Shown here: positions 52,320-60,215 of the stretch, in pieces
Position numbering within the stretch: position 1 is the first letter of the stretch
Layout: the number at the start of each line of letters is the position of its first letter
Origin: Anaerovibrio lipolyticus LB2005
Lineage (GTDB): Bacteria; Bacillota; Negativicutes; Selenomonadales; Selenomonadaceae
Assembly: GCF_000621545.1 (NCBI RefSeq)
Contig: NZ_JHYA01000006.1
Location: 1-64,000, forward strand
Reading direction: 5' to 3'
Length of the DNA stretch: 64,000 nucleotides
The notes under the pieces: generated by a model
What the model was told of the DNA's origin: nothing
Databases searched by the model: none
What the model saw: the letters and a program-made list of their open reading frames with translations, nothing else
Made by a program: the position numbers and the translations under genes

Positions 52320-52365
52320 ATCCCCCGGAGGTAGCAGTTTTGCTATTTTCGGGGGATTTTGTATT
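52320..52365 (+). terminator. Terminator after the NACHT operon
   Basis: ATCCCCCG (52320-52327) pairs with CGGGGGAT (52350-52357), extended by AAAATAC/GTATTTT. T-rich to the right. Confidence 0.75.
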
Positions 52366-52452
52366 TTTAGGGTTATTAGGTGGATTTGGCGGTATGGTGA
52401 ATAGGGGATACAGGAAAATGAGAGATTATTCGTAGAAATATTAAGTTTATGC

Positions 52453-52575
52453 TTGCACGTGGAGACTGTGGTAATTTTGCGCAACGAATTTAATAGACAC
52501 GATGAGGATGGAGTCGTTGAAGTCAGCGTCAATGCTGATGATCACCGCAAAATAAAGGGTAAAAAGAAAAAGTGA
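52453..52575 (+). pseudogene. Coding remnant, 40 aa
   Basis: The frame is open from a TTG at 52453 (or GTG at 52459) and reads ILRNEFNRHDEDGVVEVSV, then NADDHRKIKGKKKK and a stop. It has coding-like codon use but no upstream gene body and no good ribosome binding site. It is probably the 3' end of a deleted phage gene. Confidence 0.35.
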
Positions 52576-52648
52576 TTTTATAAACGGAGATACCCACAAA
52601 TGATATGTACCCTCTTTTCTGGACAACCAGGAAGGAGGGGATATTTTT

Positions 52649-52708
52649 ATGGGCGCAATAAAAAAGGAGCCGCATATGCAGCCCCTATGTAAACGGGATG
52701 TAGTGTAA
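52649..52708 (+). CDS. Tiny ORF (19 aa) with strong ribosome binding site
   Basis: GGAAGGAGGGG precedes an ATG by ~7 bases, and MGAIKKEPHMQPLCKRDVV then stops. Either a real micro-peptide, a leader, or the 5' stump of a deleted phage gene. I cannot choose. Confidence 0.25.
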   Translation: MGAIKKEPHMQPLCKRDVV

Positions 52709-52831
52709 GTAATTTGTATCCCGGCTTACATCATAAAGAAAGTTGGGCCGCTGGGTGGCAGCCCACAGTGTATTGGACTATTGTGAAGGAAGAAACAGTA
52801 GCCCATACAGAAAGGAGTGTTAAGGTTTATA

Positions 52832-53038
52832 TCAGAAATTATCGTCAACCATGTGTTTGTCCGGAATTTCGTTGAGGTGCTGTTTTATAGCCTGAAAGCG
52901 TTGTGCTTCCAACTCATATCTTTCTACTTCTTGCAAAAACTGTTTTGATAGATTATTGTCTTGTCCGTTCAAAGAAGGTACAGGAATATGATCTAAAAGC
53001 CCGTCAAAGAAAGACACTATAGGATTGTTGTCGGTCAT
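52832..53038 (-). CDS. Small acidic protein (68 aa), unknown
   Basis: Starts at the ATG at 53038 behind GAGGGGGG, a strong site. MTDNNPIVSFFDGLLDHIP, then a helical, charged region (LSKQFLQEVERYELEAQRF). No TM segment. Reversed relative to its neighbours in the element. Function unknown. Confidence 0.5.
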   Translation of the reverse strand: MTDNNPIVSFFDGLLDHIPVPSLNGQDNNLSKQFLQEVERYELEAQRFQAIKQHLNEIPDKHMVDDNF

Positions 53039-53197
53039 ATATAAGCCCCCCTCACATATCTTACGGACCAATTATACCATTTATTTCGGTTATTTTATAA
53101 TACATTTTAGTTATGATGATGGTATGGATGTACAGTTTTTGGTTATTAAGTATTGTGTTATAATACAAGCCAAAGATAAATGAAAGAGACGGATAAT

Positions 53198-53644
53198 ATG
53201 AGAATATTTGTTGATGCAGATGGATGCCCGGTAGTTAGGCAGACTGAGGAAGTGGCCGTGAAATATGGTGTTCCAGTGACACTTCTGTGTGATACTAATC
53301 ATATACTTAAATCAGACTACAGTGAGGTAAAGATAATTGGAGCAGGGGCGGATGCGGTGGATTTTGCCCTTGTTAATCTGTGCCACGAAGGTGATGTGGT
53401 GGTTACTCAGGACTACGGTGTTGCAGCTATGACTCTGGGTAAGAAGGCGTATGCTATCCATCAGAATGGTTGGCTGTATACCAATGAAAATATAGATAGG
53501 CTACTTATGGAACGTCACATTACCAAGAAGGCGCGCAGGGCATCTGGGAAACATCACCTAAGGGGACCAAGGAAACGCTTGGAAGATGATGACATAAAGT
53601 TCAAGGAGTCATTGGCAAGGTTGTTGGCAAGTATAACAGATTAA
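53198..53644 (+). CDS. yaiI: UPF0178 (YaiI/YqxD) PIN-like domain protein
   Basis: A 148-aa protein. MRIFVDADGCPVVRQ, TNHILKSDYSEVKIIGAGADAVDFALVN, VTQDYGVAAMTL and RGPRKRLEDDD are the standard UPF0178/DUF188 blocks, a PIN-like fold with conserved acidic residues. Molecular role not established. It is normally chromosomal, so finding it inside the element is unusual. The duplicated terminator follows directly. Confidence 0.85.
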   Translation: MRIFVDADGCPVVRQTEEVAVKYGVPVTLLCDTNHILKSDYSEVKIIGAGADAVDFALVNLCHEGDVVVTQDYGVAAMTLGKKAYAIHQNGWLYTNENIDRLLMERHITKKARRASGKHHLRGPRKRLEDDDIKFKESLARLLASITD

Positions 53645-53652
53645 TAATATAG

Positions 53653-53678
53653 CTGCTCTCAAATGAGGGCAGTTTTTT
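53653..53678 (+). terminator. Terminator (copy 2)
   Basis: CTGCTCTC-AAAT-GAGGGCAG followed by TTTTTT, 9 bp past the UPF0178 stop. Confidence 0.85.
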
Positions 53679-53737
53679 ATTTTGGCCGCTTACAAGAAGC
53701 CCAAACCACGACATAATGATGGTGAGGAGGTCATGCT

Positions 53738-53947
53738 ATGAGAGATGAGATTGCAAAGGCCAAGGCTACATACCTGGCAGGAATGAGGGTACGATTGGTA
53801 AAGATGGATGATATTCAGGCACCGCCGATAGGCACAGAGGGAACGGTAAGAGGCGTGGATGACATCGGTTCGGTTATGGTGGCATGGGATAACGGCTCGG
53901 GATTAAATGTGGTTCTGGGTGAGGATGAGATCGAGGTGGTTAAATAA
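53738..53947 (+). CDS. DUF4314 protein, copy 2
   Basis: 69 aa, differing from the 48770 copy mainly in the first residues (MRDEIAKAKATYL) and at IGTEGTVRG. GAGGAGG precedes the ATG. Its stop overlaps the next start (TAATG). Confidence 0.75.
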   Translation: MRDEIAKAKATYLAGMRVRLVKMDDIQAPPIGTEGTVRGVDDIGSVMVAWDNGSGLNVVLGEDEIEVVK

Positions 53948-54162
53948 TGAAAAGCGACAAGGAAGTAAGCCGTATTGAAAGAACCTATCAACCTGGAATG
54001 AGGGTAAAGCTTCTTAAGAAGTACGGACCACAGTCACCACCGGTTGGAACCATGGGGACCGTCAGGACAGTGGATGTTTTTGGATATATCCAGATTTCAT
54101 GGGATAACATATCGGGAGTAATTGTTGTTTTGGATGAGGATGATTTTGAGGTGGTGGAATGA
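53947..54162 (+). CDS. DUF4314 protein, diverged third copy
   Basis: 71 aa: PGMRVKLLKKYGPQSPPVG, GTMGTVRTVDVFGYIQISWDN. The same SH3-like pattern as the other DUF4314 copies, but only about half identical. Overlaps both neighbours by a few bases, so the three are translationally coupled. Confidence 0.7.
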   Translation: MKSDKEVSRIERTYQPGMRVKLLKKYGPQSPPVGTMGTVRTVDVFGYIQISWDNISGVIVVLDEDDFEVVE

Positions 54163-54437
54163 TGAGAGTATGTCCAATTTGCGGCAAGGAGTATGATGGT
54201 TATCCGGCACTGTCAAGGAAAGACAACTGTACTGAGATCTGTCCAGATTGCGGTACTAGGGAAGCAGTGGAGGTTTATACGCTTTATTCTCAGGAAGGTG
54301 ACATCACCTTCATAATGGAGGATAAGAAGAATACAACTTCAGTGGTTGGCTTCTATTATGGTGAGCCTAATAAGGAGAACACGAGAGAATTCAGAGGAAA
54401 ACTAACAGCGGAGTTTGATGAAGGGGAGGGTGCATAA
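54159..54437 (+). CDS. Small zinc-ribbon phage protein, copy 2
   Basis: 92 aa (start at 54159 or the adjacent ATG at 54162). CPICGKEYDGYPALSR and CPDCGTREAVEVYTLYS match the 48979 copy, with a longer acidic tail. Overlaps the upstream stop and the downstream start. Confidence 0.7.
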   Translation: MMRVCPICGKEYDGYPALSRKDNCTEICPDCGTREAVEVYTLYSQEGDITFIMEDKKNTTSVVGFYYGEPNKENTREFRGKLTAEFDEGEGA

Positions 54438-54670
54438 TGATAGAAGAACAGGTTTGCATTGATATTGTGGCTAAGTGTTCTTGTTGCGGTAATGTAGAAA
54501 TATATACCTTAAACGAGGAAGAGTCACTTATGTACGTCAAATACCTAGATTACGGCAGAAAAATGGGATACTTACAAGATCTATTTCCTAATGTGCCTGC
54601 ATGGATAAGAAGTGGTGGAATAGATCAGTACAGTAACGGATTTTGCATATGTCCACATTGTTATGAATGA
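54437..54670 (+). CDS. Cys-rich small protein (77 aa)
   Basis: Starts on the last base of the upstream stop. CSCCGNVEIYTL and CICPHCYE give two Cys clusters at the ends, a likely zinc-binding pair, with an aromatic middle. Last gene of the small-protein cluster. No family known. Confidence 0.6.
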   Translation: MIEEQVCIDIVAKCSCCGNVEIYTLNEEESLMYVKYLDYGRKMGYLQDLFPNVPAWIRSGGIDQYSNGFCICPHCYE

Positions 54671-54675
54671 GTAAA

Positions 54676-54711
54676 GGCCAGTTTCTATAATTAAGGAGCT
54701 GGCCATTTTTT
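54676..54711 (+). terminator. Terminator of the small-gene cluster
   Basis: GGCCAG (54676-54681) pairs with CTGGCC (54699-54704), then ATTTTTTATTT. Confidence 0.75.
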
Positions 54712-54726
54712 ATTTGTAATTATAAT

Positions 54727-54807
54727 TTACTCACCAAAATAATCGATTTTCCCAAATCCGCCCCAAACTGCACCTTTTGAGGCCATCCCTATTTTTTCGC
54801 CTTTCAT
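54727..54807 (-). pseudogene. Leftward 26-codon remnant
   Basis: ATG AAA GGC ... reads MKGEKIGMASKGAVWGGFGK then IDYFGE-stop. It has a protein-like sequence but no ribosome binding site, and overlaps the broken 5' end of the terminase. Probably debris from a rearrangement. Confidence 0.25.
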
Positions 54808-55430
54808 TTTATGGAGGTCTTGACCTATCCAGTACCACGGATATAACGGCCTTTGTGCTGGTGTTTCCGCCTTTGGACGAAGATGATAAATACTATATTC
54901 TTCCTTATTTCTGGATTCCTGAGGACAACGTTGATGTAAGAGTAAGGCGCGACCATGTGCCTTATGATGTGTGGGAGAAGCAGGGAAAATTGCTGACAAC
55001 TGAGGGCAATGTGGTCCATTACGGCTACATTGAGCAGTTCATTGATAAGCTGAATGAAAGGTTTAATATCCGGGAAATCGCATACGACCGCTGGGGAGCT
55101 GTGCAGATGGTACAGAACCTTGAAGGGATGGGCTTTACAGTGGTCCCATTTGGTCAGGGTTTTAAGGATATGAACCCACCAACCAAGGAGCTTATGAAGC
55201 TGACGTTGGAGGAGAAAATAGCTCATGGAGGGCATCCGGTACTTAGATGGATGATGGATAACATCTTCATAAAGACAGACCCGGCCGGTAACATAAAGCC
55301 GGACAAAGAAAAATCCACAGAGAAGATTGACGGTGTTGTGGCCACAATAATGGCCCTTGACCGAGCAATCCGCTGTGGATTGGATAATGGTGAAAGTGTG
55401 TATGATGGGCGTGGGCTGCTGTTGATTTAA
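54777..55430 (+). pseudogene. terL: Terminase large subunit, C-terminal nuclease part only
   Basis: About 205 residues homologous to the RNase H-like nuclease half of phage TerL: YGGLDLSSTTDITAFVLVFP (first Asp), IREIAYDRWGAVQMVQNLEG, and PDKEKSTEKIDGVVATIMALDRA near the end (last Asp). The whole N-terminal ATPase (~300 residues) is missing, and no proper start or ribosome binding site exists. The packaging motor is therefore dead. Confidence 0.8.
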
Positions 55431-55623
55431 GACACAACAGGTGCTACAGCCTTTTTGCCAATAACTCAAGCAGATGGATAGTCTGTTTGGGGTGTTTCTG
55501 CCAGATTTCCATGCTTCTATAGTTTTGCTTAAGCATAAAAAGGGACAATGTTTTTTTCAGTTTTGGATAGGTTTTCCATCTCATTTTTTTTATGGTGACA
55601 TATTTTGAAATGATTTTTATTAG

Positions 55624-57483
55624 TTACTCATGGCTTAAAATCTTATGAGTATAATAAAGCACCAAAGTGCTATATATAAATAGAATAATTACAAATATCC
55701 ACTGTACTTCTTCATCAAAAATACTAATGATTTGAGATTCTGCAACTATGTATACCAATGGTATACTACTAGCTACAAAGAGCAGCCGGCCAGGGTGTAA
55801 GATGTAATTTCTCTTTATGGTTTTTTTTAGCTCCTTAAATAAAGGGGGAAATAAAACACCCAAACCCTCATTTTTAATATATTTAATTCTTGAAATTGCA
55901 TCTCTTATGTATTCAGGAGTTTTTAAAAGTTTATTTTGTATTTTTATAATAAAATTTAAGATACCTTCAGGTATGATTAATCCTAGTAGGCCAGTTATAT
56001 TAAAGGCTAATATTACTGCAAAAATGCATATCAAGGTTATCCATTGCCCAGGAACTTCTTTTTTATTAATATTAAAATTTTCTAAAAGTTGCGGTAGTTT
56101 ATCTTTTGCATCAAAGAACTGGTCACAAAAAGATAATGAATCAGCAAAAACTGAACATATCCCGAAAAATGCTAATATACCTACTACACGCTCAACCTTT
56201 TTCAGCCTTTTAGTATTGTTTTCGGCCATTACCTGCTGACTCATCTCTGCTATAGCATCAACACCCTTTTCAAGGTTCCCAGAAATTTCACTTATATTAC
56301 ATTCTTTTTTCGCATAGAGATAAATATCATTGATAGATTTTTCATAACTGACAAACGAAGTTGTGTTTAACAAATAAAATAAATTAATTTTTAATCTAAG
56401 TTCCTTTATTTTTTTATATAGATCATCTGATAAATTACCTGAGTATGCCTGTGGGTCTTTGGGCAATTTTTCATATGCATATAACTGACTTAAACTCTTT
56501 AAAAAGTAATATTGTTGTAATACATCCGTATACACTCTCTGAATCATTTTATATTTAATAAATCCAGAAAAATAATTACTAAATCGCTCAGAATGAAGCG
56601 TAGGCATCTTTAGTTCAAAAAATGGATTACATGAAAAAAATATCATGCAATTAATATCCGTATAGCAAAATAAATCGTTTGTAATCATTTCTGGTTCTTT
56701 GCAACCATTATATTCTAGTACAAAATCTGGCAATACATTTTTGACATATTCCATATTTATCCCTGGTTTATATAGAGCAAAATAATTCCTACATGCATAA
56801 TAATCAAAAAAATGATACGACGATAAACTTGAGGATGATATTAGTTCAATTAAATTATCTAATAGTTTTTCAATAAAGTCTGTAAAGGAAAAAGAACTCA
56901 TATTTTGTAAATCATATGAGTTTGAATAGATATTAGCAATCAATTCATTTATATTATCGTTCTCTGAAAAATCGAAAGATTTTTTTATTTCGCTTGGCAT
57001 AATAAAATATGGCTTATAAACACCAATCCACAAGAAATGGCGATATTTTTTACAAAACTCAGATATATTTTTTGCAGAATCTCCAAATTCAGCTTTACTT
57101 CCTATATCATAAGATAAAAAACCTATCCCATTTCCATACAAAGTTATAGTGATATCATGAATGGATATCACTTGTTTATCACTAAACAAGAATATTGGGA
57201 TATCGCTAAGCACTCCATCTTTATTGGTAAGTAGTAAAGAGAATTCAAAAGCATCCCTTTCACTCGCACTTAAGTAATCATGCTCTTTATTCAACAGATT
57301 AGGGCGTTCGATCAAACTATCAAACCTATAGTATATAGATTCCTCGTTAACGTCAAAATAAAATATTTTGTTTAATATTTTGGTACAATTCCAACTATCA
57401 TATAAGTCTTTTCGATCTACAGTATGATAAAAAGGAACAATGTGTGTATGTTGTCTGATGTACAACTTTTCGTTATTACTCAT
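55624..57483 (-). CDS. Large four-TM protein of unknown function (element cargo)
   Basis: A 619-aa protein (ATG at 57483 behind GGGAGTG). Residues ~1-430 are predicted cytoplasmic, aromatic and Ser/Asn rich. A short coiled coil (AIAEMSQQVMAENNTKRLKK) precedes four hydrophobic helices at ~440-460, 490-515, 570-590 and 597-617. The soluble head plus C-terminal TM bundle resembles CorA-like or abortive-infection membrane effectors in layout only. It is strongly AT-rich and transcribed opposite to the phage genes between which it lies, which is typical of an inserted cargo gene. Family not recognised. Confidence 0.6.
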   Translation of the reverse strand: MSNNEKLYIRQHTHIVPFYHTVDRKDLYDSWNCTKILNKIFYFDVNEESIYYRFDSLIERPNLLNKEHDYLSASERDAFEFSLLLTNKDGVLSDIPIFLFSDKQVISIHDITITLYGNGIGFLSYDIGSKAEFGDSAKNISEFCKKYRHFLWIGVYKPYFIMPSEIKKSFDFSENDNINELIANIYSNSYDLQNMSSFSFTDFIEKLLDNLIELISSSSLSSYHFFDYYACRNYFALYKPGINMEYVKNVLPDFVLEYNGCKEPEMITNDLFCYTDINCMIFFSCNPFFELKMPTLHSERFSNYFSGFIKYKMIQRVYTDVLQQYYFLKSLSQLYAYEKLPKDPQAYSGNLSDDLYKKIKELRLKINLFYLLNTTSFVSYEKSINDIYLYAKKECNISEISGNLEKGVDAIAEMSQQVMAENNTKRLKKVERVVGILAFFGICSVFADSLSFCDQFFDAKDKLPQLLENFNINKKEVPGQWITLICIFAVILAFNITGLLGLIIPEGILNFIIKIQNKLLKTPEYIRDAISRIKYIKNEGLGVLFPPLFKELKKTIKRNYILHPGRLLFVASSIPLVYIVAESQIISIFDEEVQWIFVIILFIYSTLVLYYTHKILSHE

Positions 57484-57616
57484 TAAAATCACTCCCGTTA
57501 ATGGTATTGAGATGCTTATTTAAAATAATATTTTTAGATACAGAATAAATCATTATCCATAACGTTTTTAAATATTCTCGTTTTCTATCAAATTTCCTTT
57601 AAAGGAGGCATCATTT

Positions 57617-59590
57617 ATGAATCTATTTTCTAAACTGTTTCGTTCAAGAGACAAGCCAAAGAATTACCTTTCAAGCCACTGGCCGTTTGTTTGGGGAGCA
57701 ACCCCAGCGGGCAAGAATGTAACTGAACGGACAGCGATGCAGGTAACAGCTGTTTATGCCTGTGTGAGAATACTGGCAGAGGCAATAGCAAGCCTTCCGC
57801 TTCATGTGTATCAGTACAGACCTGATGGCAGCAAGGAAAAGCTATATAGTCACTGCCTTTACAGGCTCCTTCACGATGAGCCTAATCCTGAAATGACCAG
57901 CTTTGTGTTCAGGGAGACAATGATGAGCCACCTTCTGCTTTGGGGCAACGCTTATGCCCAGATTATAAGGAATGGCAGGGGAGAGGTAACTGCACTGTAT
58001 CCACTTCTTCCAAACAAGATGGATGTAAGCCGTGATTCATCGGGGCAGCTTGTCTATACCTATACACGCAATGCCGATGAGTCTGGGAGTAATCAGAAGT
58101 TTGAGCAGGTGGTTCTTCCAAGGGAGGATGTCCTTCATATCCCCGGCCTTGGCTTTGATGGCCTTATCGGCTACAGTCCAATTACCATGGCCAAGAATGC
58201 AATAGGCATAGCAATAGCTACCGAGGAATATGGGGCAGCCTTCTTTGCCAACGGTGCAACCCCGGGAGGTATCCTGGAGCATCCGGGAGTAGTAAAGGAC
58301 CCGGATAAGCTTCGAAAAAGCTGGCAGGCACAGTTTACGGGCAGGAAAGCCCACAGCGTGGCCGTGCTTGAAGAAGGAATGACATACAAGCAGATGGGCA
58401 TACCGCCCAACGAGGCACAGTTTTTAGAGACAAGAAAATTTCAAATCAATGAGATAGCTCGAATTTTCAGAGTTCCACCGCACATGGTTGGGGACCTTGA
58501 AAAGTCGAGCTTTTCTAATATTGAGCAGCAGTCACTGGATTTTGTTATGTACACGCTTAATCCGTGGATTGCTCGATGGGAACAGGCTCTGCAGCAGGCA
58601 CTATTACTTCCGGCTGAAAAGAGCCATTTGTTTTTCAGGTTCAATGTGGATGGTCTCCTGCGTGGTGACTACCAGAGCCGGATGAACGGGTATGTGCAGT
58701 ATGTTATGGAGCAGTACATGGAGGCAAGGAGAAGCTGCACCGACCCTATCATCCTCATTGAGCAGAGACTTGATTTCTCATGCTATGTGCCTGATGGGTT
58801 CGGTACAGGTGACTGTGTTATTGTTTCGGATGACAGACTTCATATTATTGATTTTAAGTATGGCTTAGGGGTTCTGGTAGAAGCTGAGAACAATCCCCAG
58901 ATGAAGCTTTATGCATTGGGTGCACTTGCCATCTATGACAGCCTTTATGATATTAAGGAAGTTTCCATGACAATTTTCCAGCCACGTCGGGAGAATGTAA
59001 GCACTTGGACTATTAGCACTAAGGCTCTTAAGGAATGGGCTGAGAACGAGCTTGTTCCAAAGGCTGAACTTGCCTTCAAGGGTGAAGGAGAATATCAGCC
59101 GGGTGAATGGTGTACCTTCTGCAGGGCTGCAGTAAAATGCCGTGCCAGGGCGGAGGAAAAACTCAATCTTGCCAGGAAGGATTTCAGGCTGCCGCCGCTT
59201 CTTACTGATGCCGAGATTGAGGAGGTCTTGGAAAAGCTCCCTGATCTTACCAGATGGGCCAATGCAATCACTGCCTATGCAACGGATGCAGCAGTTAATC
59301 ATGGCAAGGTTTGGAACGGGTTCAAGGTAGTGGAAGGACGCTCAGTTCGAAAGTACATTGATGAGGAAAAGGTGGCAGATGCTGCCAGGAAAAACGGATA
59401 CTCTGATATCTACCGTCAGTCCCTTATTCCGATGACCGAAATGCAGAAGCTGATGGGCAAAAAGAACTTTGAGGAAATCCTCGGTGAACTTATATACAAG
59501 CCACCGGGAAAGCCGACTCTTGTACCTGTTTCTGACAAGAGGCCGGCAATGAATATTTCAGATGCAAAACATGATTTTGACGAAATTTAG
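57617..59590 (+). CDS. In-frame fusion: HK97-type portal protein + DUF2800 nuclease
   Basis: A 657-aa chimera (AAAGGAGG site). Residues ~1-355 are a phage portal protein (TAMQVTAVYACVRILAEAIA, LWGNAYAQI, FSNIEQQSLDFVMYTLNPW, RGDYQSRMNGY). From ~356 the chain becomes the C-terminal two thirds of DUF2800, a PD-(D/E)XK phage exonuclease: EQRLDFSCYVPDGFGTGD, IIDFKYGLG, ENNPQMKLYALGAL and the CxxC-type EWCTFCRAAVKC. The portal tail and the DUF2800 head are both missing. The ORF is open and may be expressed, but portal function is unlikely. Confidence 0.85.
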   Translation: MNLFSKLFRSRDKPKNYLSSHWPFVWGATPAGKNVTERTAMQVTAVYACVRILAEAIASLPLHVYQYRPDGSKEKLYSHCLYRLLHDEPNPEMTSFVFRETMMSHLLLWGNAYAQIIRNGRGEVTALYPLLPNKMDVSRDSSGQLVYTYTRNADESGSNQKFEQVVLPREDVLHIPGLGFDGLIGYSPITMAKNAIGIAIATEEYGAAFFANGATPGGILEHPGVVKDPDKLRKSWQAQFTGRKAHSVAVLEEGMTYKQMGIPPNEAQFLETRKFQINEIARIFRVPPHMVGDLEKSSFSNIEQQSLDFVMYTLNPWIARWEQALQQALLLPAEKSHLFFRFNVDGLLRGDYQSRMNGYVQYVMEQYMEARRSCTDPIILIEQRLDFSCYVPDGFGTGDCVIVSDDRLHIIDFKYGLGVLVEAENNPQMKLYALGALAIYDSLYDIKEVSMTIFQPRRENVSTWTISTKALKEWAENELVPKAELAFKGEGEYQPGEWCTFCRAAVKCRARAEEKLNLARKDFRLPPLLTDAEIEEVLEKLPDLTRWANAITAYATDAAVNHGKVWNGFKVVEGRSVRKYIDEEKVADAARKNGYSDIYRQSLIPMTEMQKLMGKKNFEEILGELIYKPPGKPTLVPVSDKRPAMNISDAKHDFDEI

Positions 59591-59603
59591 GGGGAAATTA
59601 ATT

Positions 59604-60155
59604 ATGACAAATTCTAACACCAAAACAAAAGTTATCACCGGTTTGAACACAAGACTCTCTTACTTTCACGGTTGGGAGCCGGTATCAATCAATGGCGGAG
59701 CGGCAAAGTATTCCGTGTCTGTTCTTATTCCAAAGGATGATAAGACTACCATCGATGCAATCAACGCAGCAGTGGATGCAGCAATTGATGAAGGGATTGC
59801 GAAATTCGGGGGCAAGAAGCCTAACAAAAAAGCTCTTAAGCTTCCACTCCGTGACGGTGATCTGGAGCGTGATGATGAGGCATACAAGGGACATTATTTC
59901 TTGAATGCAAACAGCAATACCCCGCCTGATATTGTTGACCGTAGAAATACTCGTATTAGTGATCACAGTGAGGTTTATTCAGGCTGTTATGCAAGGGTAT
60001 CGCTTAACTTCTATGCCTTCAATTCCAACGGGAACAAGGGGATTGCATGCGGTCTTGGGAACATCCAGAAGGTCCGTGATGGTGAGCCTCTTGGCGGAAG
60101 ATCGTCTGCAGCGGATGACTTCACCACAATAGATGATGATGATTTCCTCGAGTAA
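59604..60155 (+). CDS. DUF2815 phage replication protein (ssDNA-binding-like)
   Basis: A 183-aa protein started at 59604 behind AGGGGG. TRLSYFHGWEPVSINGGAAKYSVSVLIPK (part), KLPLRDGDLERDDEAYKGHYF and an acidic tail TIDDDDFLE, typical of SSB-like proteins. DUF2815 normally lies between DUF2800 and the phage polymerase, exactly as here. It probably coats single-stranded DNA in phage replication. Confidence 0.8.
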   Translation: MTNSNTKTKVITGLNTRLSYFHGWEPVSINGGAAKYSVSVLIPKDDKTTIDAINAAVDAAIDEGIAKFGGKKPNKKALKLPLRDGDLERDDEAYKGHYFLNANSNTPPDIVDRRNTRISDHSEVYSGCYARVSLNFYAFNSNGNKGIACGLGNIQKVRDGEPLGGRSSAADDFTTIDDDDFLE

Positions 60156-60215
60156 TAAAGTGTTTATGGGGCGGTATGGAGGCATTCCATGCCGTCTTTT
60201 CTTAGGAGGCATCAA

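Larger units (their letters stand above)
52231..52831. other. Stretch with a terminator and small remnants
   Basis: A terminator (52320-52365), a 40-codon coding remnant (52453-52575) and a 19-codon ORF with a strong ribosome binding site (52649-52708). The remainder shows no gene. Confidence 0.5.
53643..54437 (+). repeat. Duplicated block, copy 2
   Basis: Counterpart of 48673-49239 with an extra DUF4314 gene inserted between the two shared genes. The first ~300 bp differ by only a few percent. Confidence 0.85.
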
